A stretch of 64,000 nt of DNA from Diplonema japonicum (GCA_964019335.1 OZ025668.1:372001-436000); one strand, 5' to 3'. Positions 11,797 to 22,690 are shown, numbered from the stretch's first letter. The notes: generated by a model from the sequence alone, not told the origin. A program made the numbers and translations.

Positions 11797-14700
11797 CTAG
11801 TTTGCTAATGTGTATCTTTCTTTTTTTTTTTTCCTCCTTCTTTCTCTCTTTTTCTTTCTTTTTTTTGTTTGCCAGCTGCTTGAAGCGGCAACGCCAGGAC
11901 CCTCCCCTTCACCACTGAGCCTGAGAATCAGTGAGTTCCCGTTTTTTGCTTTTGCTTCGCTGCCGTGGTGACTGTGGGCCATCCGACCCACTCCCCCTCC
12001 TGATACGGTTCTTCGGATCAAGAATATTGTAACTGAGAATTCTTTTTCCCCCCCCATCCTAACATACACAGGGTTCCGCAGTTTTTCCCTGAACTTCTCC
12101 CGCTCCTTGCCCCCACGCCACAGCTGCTGTATTTTCAACGCTGCGAAGGTAAACACAACAGGAGTAGCTTTCCGCGAGGTTGGTGGGGGCGACTGAGCGG
12201 CACCGTCGGAATGTTCAAAGAGCGCTGCCCACCGTTTCTGCAAAGCATTCTTAGCAGCTTTCCATTCCGAGTTACACTGGTCTCTGTACAACTTGTCGAA
12301 AAGACCTTCCGACTCAGTATAGTCTACAGTATCCACGGGTTCTTGCATCACCTGGCACAGGGCGTGCAGGAACTTCTCGTAGTCGACCAACCCGTCTGTC
12401 TCTTCAAGGATTAAGTTCAATCTTGATTCTTTTTTTCTGTTCCATTCTCGTGCGCCGGGGTCCGTCCCCGACCAGTAGCCCAACGGCGGGCCGCATGCTT
12501 TAAGAAGGACAGGGACACGCACGGTCTCGATGCGCCACGTGAACTTCGGGTCGCGTTTTGCCCATTCCTCCAAGAACAGCTCCATCTCGCATGCTGTGAG
12601 GGGTGCGTTGATCTCATTATTGACAGTGTCGTAGCCAGACAGGATGACCGCGATCAGCACATTTAGCAGCACATACATCACAAACATGATGAACGACACA
12701 AAGTAGAAGACAGCAAAGGTTCGTGTCCCACACCCGTCTAAGTGGTTCGAGCAATATGGTTCCCCCACGCTGCAGTCTGACATGAAGCACTGCCACTCCT
12801 CACCGGTCGACATCCTGAAGAGCAGAAGTACTGCATCGCCGAAGTTCCCGAAGTTCGCATGCGGCCCCAAACACCGACCAGACTCGATACGCCCGAACTG
12901 GTTCACCCCCACCACGGCATACAGGAAGTACAGCAGCGACAACAACGCAGCAACATTTACAAGATTTGGGAAGGACAGCCACAGTGTACGGAGCAGATTC
13001 TTCACACCATGCGCCATGCGGATGACGCGTGCCAATCGGAAGAGACGGAGCACTCTCATGAAGTCGACGGCCTCGATGTTCTGCGTGTTGAGGACGATGC
13101 CCACCAACGAGACGACCACGACAAGGAAGTCGAACTTGTTCCAGTTCTCGTTGAAGTACGAGACGCCGTACGCTGCGAGCTTGGCGCACGCCTCCAACAC
13201 GTAGATCCCCACAAACACCTTGTTGATGGTCTCCAGAAGGTCTGTGTACCTTTGAGGCTGCCCAGCATGCTCGGTTCCCATGAGCGCTACGTTCAGCACG
13301 ATGACCGTTGTGATAGTCTTCTCGAACTTCCTGGACACGACTACAGACTGCAGGGACCGCGAGACGGCGTTCTGGAGCACTACCTTGCGCGTGCTTTCTG
13401 TCGCTGAGAGCATAATCTCTTGTATGTTGGTGTACAACTTTTGCTTTTCTGTGAGACCTGCGTACCGCTCTTTCCGTATGCGTTCCTTGGCCTGGCTGTA
13501 CTGTTCGATCAGAACACCTATGAAGAGATTCACGATGAAGAACGACCCCAGCACAATGAAGACAAGGAAGTACAGCGCGAAGAACGGCTGGCTGTTCTTC
13601 TGCGGCGCGTGTTTCGGTGCATGGCTGTCCATCCCAAGGTACATGACACCCACCCAGCCCTCCAGCGTCGACATCTCGAACAAGGTAACAAGCGCCGCCC
13701 CAAGGTGGTCGAAGTGTGAGGGGCTGTTTTCCCACCTATACGGCTGCGTGCATTCTCCAGCTGTGGTGATAGGATTCTCCGACCGGTAAGACACGTCACC
13801 CCATGTTGCGTCGGAACACGCGTAGAAGGCTCCCTTGAAGAAATGCACACCCAAGATAGCAAATATAACAAAAAAGAAACCTGTCACAAGCCCGATGTGG
13901 AAGAGGGGTGACAGTGACGACAACAACACTTCGATAACCAGTTTCATGCCAGACGACTTGTTGATGAAGCGCAGCGGCCGCAGCGTGCGGATCATCCTGA
14001 AGACCCCTGCCTGCGAGGCGCCCTTTACAAACAGCGCGACCAATGACAGAACGACGATCCCAAAATCCAACTTGTTCCAAAAATCTCTTCTGATGTAAGA
14101 CCCAGGGTGCAGGACAAACCCGTAGGCAAGGGTTTTGAGAAGCGCCTCAAAAGAGAAGCAGATTGTGAGGATGAGGTCGATGAGCCCGAGCGCACGCGGG
14201 AGGGGAAGGTCCGGCGCCGTATACGGGTTGTACATAGCGAGAGAGATGGTCGACAGCAGAATCAACAGAATGATGACAATCTCGAAGTAGGTATGTTCCA
14301 CCAGTATCAGTAGAAATATACGAGGTCGGTGATTGGTGGAGAAGATGAAAAGCGAGCGATACGTGATGGGGTACACCTCCCCCAGAGCATCTTTGAGGTT
14401 TGCCATTGTGACATGGCTCAAGGGCGGGCTGAATGCGCCGTCGTCCCAACCGTGCTCTGCAAGCTGAGATTCCAACAACGGGTAGTCGTCATCGCTGCAG
14501 AGTTCGTTCAGTTTCGTTTCGAAGTCCCCTGTCGTGAGCTCTTCCTGAATTACCTCTTGAATTTTATTCGATTCAGCTCCGATGGAGCACAGCCTGCAGG
14601 GGCTCCGTGGTTCTGCCTCGTTGTCCTTGGGAGGTGAGAACTGCGTGTTGTTGATAAGCACGGCGATGAACAAGTTCAGCACTATGTAGTTCCCGATGAT

Positions 14701-16542
14701 GAAGAGGCTTACGAAGTAGCAGGCCGCGCCCCCGTTCACCCCACGCATCCCGTTGTACATGACAGTGTTCCAATCCTCCCCTGTGATGATCTGGAACACA
14801 GTGATGCTAGACCACCCCAAGTGGTCGAAATTCGACCTGGGCAGATCGCTGCAGTAGTCGCTGCTGCCCTCGACGTAGTCCTCTGTGTCTAAACCGCAGA
14901 ATCTGCCACCGAAGAGATGCATACCAAGTTGTGCATAAACGAACATGATAAGGCCGAGTAGCATGGTGAGCACCCACACACCCTCCAGGGAGGCGATGAT
15001 AGCTGCGAACGTGTTCCATAAATCTGGGAACTGCTTGGCGAGCTTTAAGACGCGAAGGAGCCGCAACGCACGTAAGACACTGATGCTCGACAGCCCGTTC
15101 ATGTACCGAGAGACAACCACCAGGTCCAACAACCCGACGACAGATACTACAGCATCAAAGATGTTCGCCTTGTCTTTGACGTACTCCTTGGGGCCCAGAG
15201 CCACAAGCTTTAGCACCATCTCCGCAACAAAGACAACCGTGAAAATGATGTTCGTGACCTCATCGATGACATCAAGCGCGTGCGGCTGTAAATAATGTAT
15301 GGAAGCAAGAATGATGGTGTTCAGCACAATGATCAGCGTCATGAAGCCATTAAAGGCTCGGCTCTGAACGAACTCTTCGAGTTTTGTCGGTGGTTGTTCC
15401 TCCAACGGGACGATGGAGATACCTGCACACCGCTCGGCTTGCGACATTGAGAACAGGTTTTGAATTTGCTCGTCGCCGATCTGATTCCGCGTTTGGAAGA
15501 ATATGGTATTAATCGTCACAAGAGCGAGGTTTGCAACGAAGAAAGCACCGATAAGCAGGACCAGCACAAAGAAAACAGCTGCCCAATCGCTGCTGCTGTC
15601 CATTGCAGCGTACATGACTGTCGACCATCCCTCCATCGTGACCATCGTGAAGATCGTCAACGCAGACCAACCCATATGGTCAAACGACGTTTTCCCATAG
15701 TTTGGGTTCATCACCGGGATGCAGTCATAGCCCCATGGACAGTGATAGCCGTGACCAACACCAGCTGAAGGGCTGCATACTCTGGTTAAATTTTCCAAAT
15801 CAATTTCGGTAGCAATGCATCGGTAAACAAGCCTGCCCTTCCAGATTTGAACAGCGATGGTTCCAGTCAGTACAACGAACATAAGATACAAGAGAAGAAC
15901 ATCGACAAGCTGCCCTAAAGACCGCAGAAGCACGGTGATAATGAGTTGGAGGGACTTCAAACGAGAGACTGCTCTAAGCGGGCGGAGCACACGGAACGCA
16001 CGCATTGCAGAGAGCCCTGCAGTACCCGTGTCGCCGACAGAGATTTCAATTAACATTGTTGCACAGGATATAGCCACGATGATGAAGTCCACAAAGTTCC
16101 AGGTGTCTCTGAGGTATGAGAATTTATACCGATACAGCCCTTGCACAGATATTCGAACAGCAGCATCGACAGCGAAGATGATTGTAAAGCCATACTCTAT
16201 CTTTTGTAGGGTTTTGTTTCGTTGTGATGATGCAGAAGTGTCTGTTGGATCGATAGCTGCCAATGCAACGCAATTCAATAAAATCAGTCCTAAGGTCGCT
16301 TTGTCTAGCTTGTTGTTCAGAATCAGAAACTTCACAAGCTTGACCCTCCAAGGGTGAAACAGCTGCATTTCTTCCTCACGCGTTGCCTCCTCCTTTGAGA
16401 AAAACTGAAAGCTCGCCAGACTGTGTTTTGTTCTTGCCGGTTGGCTGCACACACTCGAGCGAACTTTTGTCGTTTCATTGTCCCCGTCGGCCTTCTCCCT
16501 CGAACCACTCTTGTTTTGACTGATGTCATCGAAGCCTAGCAT
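11797..16542 (-). CDS. four-domain voltage-gated calcium channel alpha-1-like subunit
   Basis: Predicted product of 1581 residues in one open frame. Four homologous six-helix domains are visible. Each has an S4 sensor with regularly spaced arginines: RAFRVLRPLRAVSRL, RALRLLRVLKL, RTLRPLRFI, MRVLRLFRLARVIRM. The four pore loops read TMEGW, TGEDW, TLEGW and TGEEW, i.e. a Glu-Glu-Glu-Glu filter, which in the Cav family selects calcium. After domain IV an IQ-like stretch (ALKIQQLWRGGKER, residue about 1490) suggests calmodulin binding. The last 30 residues are a Lys/Arg tail read through an A-rich tract and may be less certain. It probably serves calcium entry across the plasma or ciliary membrane. 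The start codon directly follows a pyrimidine tract and AG. Confidence 0.93.
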   Translation of the reverse strand: MLGFDDISQNKSGSREKADGDNETTKVRSSVCSQPARTKHSLASFQFFSKEEATREEEMQLFHPWRVKLVKFLILNNKLDKATLGLILLNCVALAAIDPTDTSASSQRNKTLQKIEYGFTIIFAVDAAVRISVQGLYRYKFSYLRDTWNFVDFIIVAISCATMLIEISVGDTGTAGLSAMRAFRVLRPLRAVSRLKSLQLIITVLLRSLGQLVDVLLLYLMFVVLTGTIAVQIWKGRLVYRCIATEIDLENLTRVCSPSAGVGHGYHCPWGYDCIPVMNPNYGKTSFDHMGWSALTIFTMVTMEGWSTVMYAAMDSSSDWAAVFFVLVLLIGAFFVANLALVTINTIFFQTRNQIGDEQIQNLFSMSQAERCAGISIVPLEEQPPTKLEEFVQSRAFNGFMTLIIVLNTIILASIHYLQPHALDVIDEVTNIIFTVVFVAEMVLKLVALGPKEYVKDKANIFDAVVSVVGLLDLVVVSRYMNGLSSISVLRALRLLRVLKLAKQFPDLWNTFAAIIASLEGVWVLTMLLGLIMFVYAQLGMHLFGGRFCGLDTEDYVEGSSDYCSDLPRSNFDHLGWSSITVFQIITGEDWNTVMYNGMRGVNGGAACYFVSLFIIGNYIVLNLFIAVLINNTQFSPPKDNEAEPRSPCRLCSIGAESNKIQEVIQEELTTGDFETKLNELCSDDDYPLLESQLAEHGWDDGAFSPPLSHVTMANLKDALGEVYPITYRSLFIFSTNHRPRIFLLILVEHTYFEIVIILLILLSTISLAMYNPYTAPDLPLPRALGLIDLILTICFSFEALLKTLAYGFVLHPGSYIRRDFWNKLDFGIVVLSLVALFVKGASQAGVFRMIRTLRPLRFINKSSGMKLVIEVLLSSLSPLFHIGLVTGFFFVIFAILGVHFFKGAFYACSDATWGDVSYRSENPITTAGECTQPYRWENSPSHFDHLGAALVTLFEMSTLEGWVGVMYLGMDSHAPKHAPQKNSQPFFALYFLVFIVLGSFFIVNLFIGVLIEQYSQAKERIRKERYAGLTEKQKLYTNIQEIMLSATESTRKVVLQNAVSRSLQSVVVSRKFEKTITTVIVLNVALMGTEHAGQPQRYTDLLETINKVFVGIYVLEACAKLAAYGVSYFNENWNKFDFLVVVVSLVGIVLNTQNIEAVDFMRVLRLFRLARVIRMAHGVKNLLRTLWLSFPNLVNVAALLSLLYFLYAVVGVNQFGRIESGRCLGPHANFGNFGDAVLLLFRMSTGEEWQCFMSDCSVGEPYCSNHLDGCGTRTFAVFYFVSFIMFVMYVLLNVLIAVILSGYDTVNNEINAPLTACEMELFLEEWAKRDPKFTWRIETVRVPVLLKACGPPLGYWSGTDPGAREWNRKKESRLNLILEETDGLVDYEKFLHALCQVMQEPVDTVDYTESEGLFDKLYRDQCNSEWKAAKNALQKRWAALFEHSDGAAQSPPPTSRKATPVVFTFAALKIQQLWRGGKEREKFREKLRNPVYVRMGGEKEFSVTIFLIRRTVSGGGVGRMAHSHHGSEAKAKNGNSLILRLSGEGEGPGVAASSSWQTKKRKKKRERRRKKKKERYTLAN

Positions 16543-16560
16543 CTAAAAGAAAAGGGGAAA
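16543..16560 (-). promoter_or_regulatory. polypyrimidine-AG acceptor-like site abutting the channel ATG
   Basis: On the minus strand TTTCCCCTTTTCTTTTAG stands immediately before the ATG of the calcium channel. This looks like a 3' splice site. It is either the end of an intron in the 5' leader or a spliced-leader addition site that leaves no gene-derived leader. Weaker versions precede other genes, e.g. CTTTCAG at 27289, 31045 and 54852, TTTTCAG at 32526, and CTTTTTTAAG at 43102. Confidence 0.45.
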
Positions 16561-16712
16561 CATGAAAAAAAGTGTGGGAACGGAGGGACCAGGGTGACCT
16601 ACCCTTCTAGTTGGGCTATCACATTACACCATGCGGCCTGTTGAGAAGTCCTTTTTTTCTTTTCTTTTTTTTTTCTTCTCCCCCTCCCTCTGTTTTATGG
16701 AAAATGAATTAA

Positions 16713-18503
16713 CCATCTACCAACGAGCGTCTATATAGACGATTTGAAAAAAATCTTTTGCGCAAAGGGCTTTCAATGCAATACAGCCCGGCCACTTCTC
16801 GCATCCGGGTCCTGCGCGGAAAATATGAAAAATATAAACTAAATGCTGCCCTAACTTTGCAAGAAATGAAAAAATAAAAAAAAACGCCAGCCCAAATTTA
16901 CCCTTAAAAATCACTTCAAAAAAGGGCACCCAGAAAGAGGCCGGAAGAGGACATTATGAGTGATGGTAGCACTGATGGCTCATCCCTATTATGCAATTTG
17001 GTACGAACAGTGATTCTGATTCGAATTCGACCGATTCCGAGTCACAGCAGGGTGATTGGACGGCAAAGCCGGAGCAGTTGGAAGGCATCCGGTTTCGTGA
17101 AGATCGGAATCCTTGTGGACCCTGTTTTGACATCAGAGGCTCAACGCCATACCATATATTCTCCCAAATGCTCGTCCCAAACGTTATTTGGGTCATAACT
17201 TCGAACAATGTGGCAAATGCGGCTAAAAAAGGTGTTTCCCTGGATCTCGATGCTGCTTCTCTGCATACCTTCCTAGGTGCCCTTTTGTCGATGGACTTGG
17301 ATATCAAGCCAGATTATTCTGACTACTGGCGCACTTGCTCCACGCCTCTCAACCACACCCCCTGGGTACGCCACCGTCATGTCAAGAGACCGCTTTTTGA
17401 CTATTCTGGGAAATCTGTGTTTCCACAGTGAAACAAACAAGCGTGCTGACTTCTACCTATCGCAAAGGCCTCCCGGAAATCATGGATGCCCCAAAGAAGC
17501 GAGTCCGCAAGCCCAAGGACGCGCACCCTGTGGGGACACCCAGTTCCACCAGCACATGAGCATCCTTTGCACCACAACGTGGCATGACATCAAGCCTGTG
17601 CGCTTTCTGTCGACGTTGGATGTTCTGGTGAAGTCAAATTTGGCGTGTCGGCCAAAAGAGAATGAAAGCCGGAGGCCCTCCAGAAAGGACATCCCGCTCC
17701 CCCACCAAGTGCATATTTACAACACCGCAATGGGCGGAACCGACGCTGGGTGACGCTGTGACAAAACGCCATAAACGCACCCTTATGACTTCGAAGTGGC
17801 CCCTGAAAGTATTTTCGTACTTGTTAGATAAATCTCTGGCAAATGCTTGGCTTGTTTGGAAAGAAGCATTGCCCCCCAACACCCTGAGTACGAACGACAG
17901 TGGATTCACGCTTTCAAAGAGGCAGTGTCTTTTCGACTTGCAATGCTTGCACCGCACGTTGCGCTACTTTTTCGGGGAAATGGTCCCAGAAGGGCCTCAG
18001 GGCACTCGTTCTGTGTTTCGGGGCATGGTATTGGGGCAGCCTGCTCTGTAGTTGACTTTAGCTGTTGTTTGGGCAGCCTCCCTAGTAGCCCTTCGATGCC
18101 TCTATTTCAGTGTTCAGCCTGCTTGGTACAACTTTGCGTGACTCCGTGCTTCAAAGACTACCACCTTGCCGGGGATACCCCCCCAGAAACCCCTCTCGGG
18201 GTCAAAAAGTCCCCCAGCCCTGGGGCACGTACGAACCGCGTCAAGAAGGCCTTAAATAGCTTTTTATAGAATTTTACAGTCGATTTTTTTGACTTGTTTT
18301 TTGTACCCCCTCTCGAGCACTTCAGGAACGATATTTTTGACATGTTGTGGGGGTGGGCCTTGCTGTGGGCACCCACTCTCTAGAATTGGGACATCCGGAG
18401 GCATTTCCGGGGGCATATAGCCCCGGCGTTGCGCTAGAATAGTTTTTTTTGAAGTTTTGAAAATTTACCCCCTGGTGGGCAAAAATGGTCCGTTGGTAGA
18501 TGG
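16713..18503 (+). mobile_element. degenerate piggyBac-family DNA transposon
   Basis: Element of 1791 bases. Its ends are perfect 13-bp inverted repeats, CCATCTACCAACG at 16713-16725 and its complement at 18491-18503, each flanked by TTAA (16709-16712 and 18504-18507). TTAA target duplication and a CC-starting terminus are piggyBac hallmarks. A 14-bp palindrome (CGTCTATATAGACG, 16728-16741) lies just inside the left end. The interior carries a frameshifted piggyBac-like transposase. It is the only plus-strand protein-coding remnant in a window of minus-strand genes. Confidence 0.85.
16956..18175 (+). pseudogene. piggyBac transposase remnant (DDE_Tnp_1_7-like), frameshifted
   Basis: The family pattern is spread over at least three frames. 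The N-terminal part reads to about 17431 in one frame (PYHIFSQMLVP, NNVANAAKKGVSLD, DYSDYW). Part of the next piece continues in another frame from 17277 (VMSRDRFLTILGNLCFHSE). A third frame from about 17660 holds YNTAMGGTDAG and KVFSYLLDKSLANAWLVW, matching the conserved YNxxMGGxD block and the following helix. The C-terminal Cys-rich finger (CSACLVQLCVTPCFKDYH) is in yet another frame near 18115-18170. The gene is broken by several indels and is presumably inactive. Exact boundaries are approximate. Confidence 0.8.
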
Positions 18504-18549
18504 TTAAACACAAAAAAAAAAGGACAAAAATTACTACCACAAAAAGAAC

Positions 18550-18580
<31 letters not shown>

Positions 18581-18603
18581 AAAAAAAAAAAAAAAAACAT
18601 AAT

Positions 18604-19428
18604 CTACTGAGCACCATGGGGGAACGCAGAGCAATCGATATCTATAGTGTGGACGGTTTTAGGAGAGGCTGTTATGGATCGGGTAGAAGGTGGTGGTGCC
18701 TCGGATGGCTTTCGGGGAGATTGTTGTCTTCGAGGAGAGTCAGGCCTGTTTCTAGGACTATCGATCTGCTTCCGAATCTCATCTGCAAAGGCGTCGTTAT
18801 ACGAAAAGGCCATGGGCGGCATTTTCCCAGCCCGCATATTGGCAAAGGCAAAATTCAGAGTAGTGCAGGTGTAAAAGGGCAACCCGGCCCATTTTTGATG
18901 GCCTTTGAACTTCGATTGGAGCCAAAGATACCAATCTTCACAATCTTTGTCTGTAAGCGCCTCTAAGTCGAGGGTTCGCTTGCTGGTGAGAATCGAGAAA
19001 CATAACTCTTTCCGAGTTATGTTGTCCATGTGGTAGTTGAAGGCTCTGCTGAGAGGACCAAGCTGGATGGCTAAGATATCCCGCAGGTCTATAACGACCT
19101 CTGTTGCGTCGGTGTGGCTTAGTTTCGAGCGTGAGTTGATGTCGCTCTTGCTAACGGCAATCGTGGTCCCCCCCAGTAAAACGACTCGTTTTAGTCTTCT
19201 GGCGTTGCTCCCGAAGCCACACTTCCACATCACCATGCCGTTCTGCAGCCTCCCGAGCCGAGCTTCTTTGCAATCATTCTCTGTCTCGTACATGTCCTTG
19301 CTCTCCACATACAGCGTCGCCAGCTTCGGCCCACGGTTTACCCTATGATTCCACATCAAATAGTACAGAATCAACCCCGCCAGGAACAGAATTAGAAACG
19401 CGATGAACGCTGAAAACCATCCCGGCAT
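18604..19428 (-). CDS. membrane-anchored PH-like domain protein
   Basis: Predicted product of 274 residues. The start at 19428 gives MPGWFSAFIAFLILFLAGLI, a single N-terminal membrane helix (residues about 5-25) with no charged residue; the upstream in-frame ORF is low complexity. Residues about 50-190 look like a PH domain: a series of beta strands (KRVVLLGGTTIAVSK, CFSILTSKRTLDLEAL) ending in the characteristic tryptophan-bearing helix DCEDWYLWLQSKF. The C-terminus is rich in SP, RP and PS motifs and probably disordered. Likely tethered to an internal or plasma membrane with a lipid- or protein-binding cytosolic domain. The PH assignment is by pattern only and no specific family is recognised. 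Confidence 0.7.
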   Translation of the reverse strand: MPGWFSAFIAFLILFLAGLILYYLMWNHRVNRGPKLATLYVESKDMYETENDCKEARLGRLQNGMVMWKCGFGSNARRLKRVVLLGGTTIAVSKSDINSRSKLSHTDATEVVIDLRDILAIQLGPLSRAFNYHMDNITRKELCFSILTSKRTLDLEALTDKDCEDWYLWLQSKFKGHQKWAGLPFYTCTTLNFAFANMRAGKMPPMAFSYNDAFADEIRKQIDSPRNRPDSPRRQQSPRKPSEAPPPSTRSITASPKTVHTIDIDCSAFPHGAQ

Positions 19429-19772
19429 TTCTTTTTTTTTTTTTAAACTCCACTTGAAGGATGAATTGTGTGGAGACTGTAAAGAATGAAAAAAAAACAA
19501 AAAAAAACAAAAACAGGGGTGGTGGGGATATGTTTGGATAACTATGCATTTTTTTAATTTCTGTCCCCCCTTCCCAACGAAAGGAAACATTTAAAAAAAA
19601 GAAACTTCTTGAGTAGGGGGGGGGGGGGGGGTGGAAACTGAAAAAAATATATAGTGTGTGTCGGTTAATTTTGGAGTTTCCCTTTTTTTTTATCGATCGC
19701 GGGAGGGGGAGGGTAACGAGCTGAATAGGGGTAGGAGAAAAAAATCATAAAAATCTCCTCTTATGAAACACA

Positions 19773-19823
<51 letters not shown>

Positions 19824-19835
19824 CACACACTACAC
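19429..19835. other. intergenic: homopolymers
   Basis: Contains A/T tracts, a poly-G run near 19617-19630 and a long poly-A (about 19774-19822) directly downstream of the EDC4 stop. No gene seen. Confidence 0.5.
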
Positions 19836-22690
19836 TTACTGATAGTGGGGGTGCAAAGTACTACACTTTGCCAGAATCTTTGTGAGGGCACCAGGAGGGG
19901 TCTGCATGGAGTTGGTAGCTGGACGGACATGCTCGAGAACTTCGTTCATTTCGTGAGTGCTGGTCCGTGTCCCTGCGGTGTCAAGTGCGGCTTCCAGAAG
20001 CAAGATCTTCTGGTTGGTGGAAGTGCAGTTTCCAAGCGACTTGGCGACCTGCACAGCAAATGACATTGCGGACTGTGCGACAGCCATCTCTGCCCCAACG
20101 CAGGGAGCCGGTACATGGTGGCTGCAAAGCTCACACAGATAACTCATAAGGTCATCCTTGTTCTGCTCGGACACCTTAAGCATCTCGGGAACCCCAGCCT
20201 TCCAGAACTCCTCATTGTCAACACTTGTCCGCAGCCTCCTCTTTGATATTATCAGTTCAACCGCGGAAGGAGTCGTGTTCCTGTTGCAGATACTTTTTCG
20301 CTGTGTCAACATACCCCATTTTAGCAATTACCTCAAGCCCTTCCACAAATAGATCCCTCAGTCGGGAATCGGCTTGCTGCTGCCACTTGGTATCGACGGA
20401 AGCCTCCTGATTTCTTTCTTCTTTTTTAAAGTTTTTTTGATACCGTGTCGTTGCCCAGTTTCTCCAGCCCCATTTTGAGCTCAGCCGAAATTTCCTTCCC
20501 AACGTTCGCGACGAGGTCCTTCGACTTGGTGATGAGGTCCGAAGTGTGCTTGTTAAGCGTTTCACGCTCTTGCTGAAGGAACACATTAGTCGTCTGCTCC
20601 AGGTGCTTCTTCAGCTCCCCACGGAGAGAGTCGTGTATCGCCTGTTAGTTATGTATTACATGTTTTTCGAAAAGATAAATTCAAACCTGCTTGATAGCCG
20701 CCTCTTCCACTTCAGTTTCCTTCGGCGAGAAGGCCGACTTCATGACCATGCTCTTCAGCCTCGCGAGGCCCGGTTCGCTGAGAAGCGCTTGTGTGGCTTT
20801 CTGAAGCTCGCTCGTGAGGATCTTAGCCTCATGCATCCTGTTCCCCTTGGACTCGTTGAGTAGGTTCTGGTAGTCTTTCTGCGTAGTAAGTAGTGTGCAG
20901 GGGAAAAGTAACACACCGTGGAGTCTTCCTGCACCTTGGTGAGCCCTTGTGTCACACCCACGTGAAGCTGCTTGATAAGATCCGTGTCGTGCTGAAGTGA
21001 AGTGAGGTAAAAAGGGGGATTACAACATACATCAGCAGACTCCTTCACAAGCGCCGTAACCTGCTTGCTCGTTGTCTCCAGTTGTTCTTCAGACTTCTTG
21101 ATGTTCTTCGCCTGCATCTGCTGCGTCTGCTTCATGTCTTGCTCCAGCTGAGTGATCCTCTGCGCGATGTCGTGGTGGCATTTGATCATAGCCTGGCACG
21201 TTTCATCGACCTGTTATTTTGAATTCTTTCTTTTTTTTTCTGCTTCACTGTGCATACCATTTTTGTTGTCTCTTTCAGCTGTTCCTCGAACTCAGGTGGG
21301 ACTTCTTGGCCCTTTTTGCTCTGCAGTATTTGGTTTTCCTCTTTCAGGCGTTCGTTTTCCCTTGTGAGGCGTTTCACCTGCGTTTGGAGATCGTCCATGG
21401 TCAAGGAGGTTTTGTCATTGTGGGAGGAGGGGAGGCTGGTGATGTCTGAGAGCGAGATGTCGTGAAGGAAGAGGCCTTCGGTACGCCTGGTGGAGCACCT
21501 CACACCGGCCCTTTCGGATTTTGCGACGATGGAGACGAAGGAGCCGAAGGTGGCGTCACAGTCGAAACTGTTGACTCCAGTAACGTAGCAGCCCGATCCT
21601 GTGGCTGTGGAGAGGCGGAGGACAACCATGACGGGCTTGTCCTTCGAAGCAAGGACGAGGACGTCACTGTTGGTCCCAACTTCAAGCAGTTTGCTGCCAT
21701 CGAAGTCTCGAAGAGTGACTGTCTGAGTTTTCCATGCTTGCCACGTGTCGTTCTTACTCTTCTTGACGTGGTACAAGACAAGCTTCCCAGCGGTGTCCCA
21801 CATGATGACATTATGGCTGTTCACAGACGAGTCCTGCTGCAGTGCAGGGATTGCTCGCATGCTGCTGATCTCCATGTCTGCCTTCCATTTGCATGTTGTC
21901 TCGAAGTCCTCGTTCAGCGTTGTCACCACATTGCCTTCCTTCTCCACCACCACGTACAGTTTCCCGTCTGTCGACAGTGTGAAGTCGTTTGCGTTCAGTC
22001 CTTCCTTCACAATCTTTGCCGCCCCTGATGAAAGCGCATCGTCAAGTGTCACTTGCTTCGCAGCCTTCAAACATTCTTCTTCGTCGATCATCACAAGGCC
22101 CCCGTCCGCTAGTAAGACTGTGACGCGGGTGTTGTCCTTCTCGCACACTCTTCCCTCAATCTTAACCCCTGTCTGGTTTTCCCCGAACTTCACGAACAGC
22201 CGGTCCTCAGGGATGTGCTCCTCGTTGAGCTTCTGTATCAGGACACCATGTTCTTCAAGCCCCTTCACAAGCTGTGTTAGTTGTTTTTTGTTTTCTTTTT
22301 TTTTTTTTTTTTTTGGAAAAAAGGAGCAGGTGCCATACCATCACAATTGACTTGTTCTTCCCCTTTATGCTCGCAATATCCAAAATTTCGATCTCGTTTT
22401 CGCCGATTTTCAGGTCCGTGGTGGTCTTGTGTCCGGTCTTGCTGATGACCTTCAGCTTGTCTCGCTGGTCGATAACTTTTTTTTTAAGGAGGGGAATTAA
22501 TAAACGGAAGGGGAAAAGAAAGAAAAAAAAAAAAAAAAAAAACTCCGGTAAACATACTATGCGTGCCATCCTGCAGCAATTCGTGAGCCCTCCTCACGAT
22601 GCCTGGCTTTATGGCTAGGGTTAAAACGTTAATGGGTTCGGACTTTTTCACCGCTTTCACATCGAAAGCAAAGTCATGGTTGCAGGTCAT
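19836..22690 (-). CDS. EDC4/Ge-1-like mRNA decapping scaffold, nine exons
   Basis: Exons (minus, 5' to 3'): 22690-22558, 22475-22339, 22271-21258, 21210-21031, 20991-20917, 20878-20687, 20641-20444, 20406-20294, 20238-19836. They join in frame to about 814 residues using GT-AG introns whose donors mostly begin GTATG. The last acceptor has an in-frame alternative 3 bases on. The N-terminal half is beta-rich, as in the Ge-1 WD40-like domain. The middle (LTRENERLKEENQILQSKKG onward) is coiled coil. The C-terminal helical part, with AKKYL, DLMSYLCELCSHHVPAP, AKSLGNCTS and LLLEAALD, follows the layout of the EDC4 C-terminal domain. EDC4 scaffolds DCP1/DCP2 in P-bodies. Homology was judged by eye; the C-terminus is the strongest evidence and the WD40 part is inferred. 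Confidence 0.65.

Noticed and set aside
20257-20293. Reading exon 8 of EDC4 on through to HDSFRG
   Set aside because: The frame then hits TGA and no acceptor restores the last-exon frame; the GTATCT donor at 20293 does.
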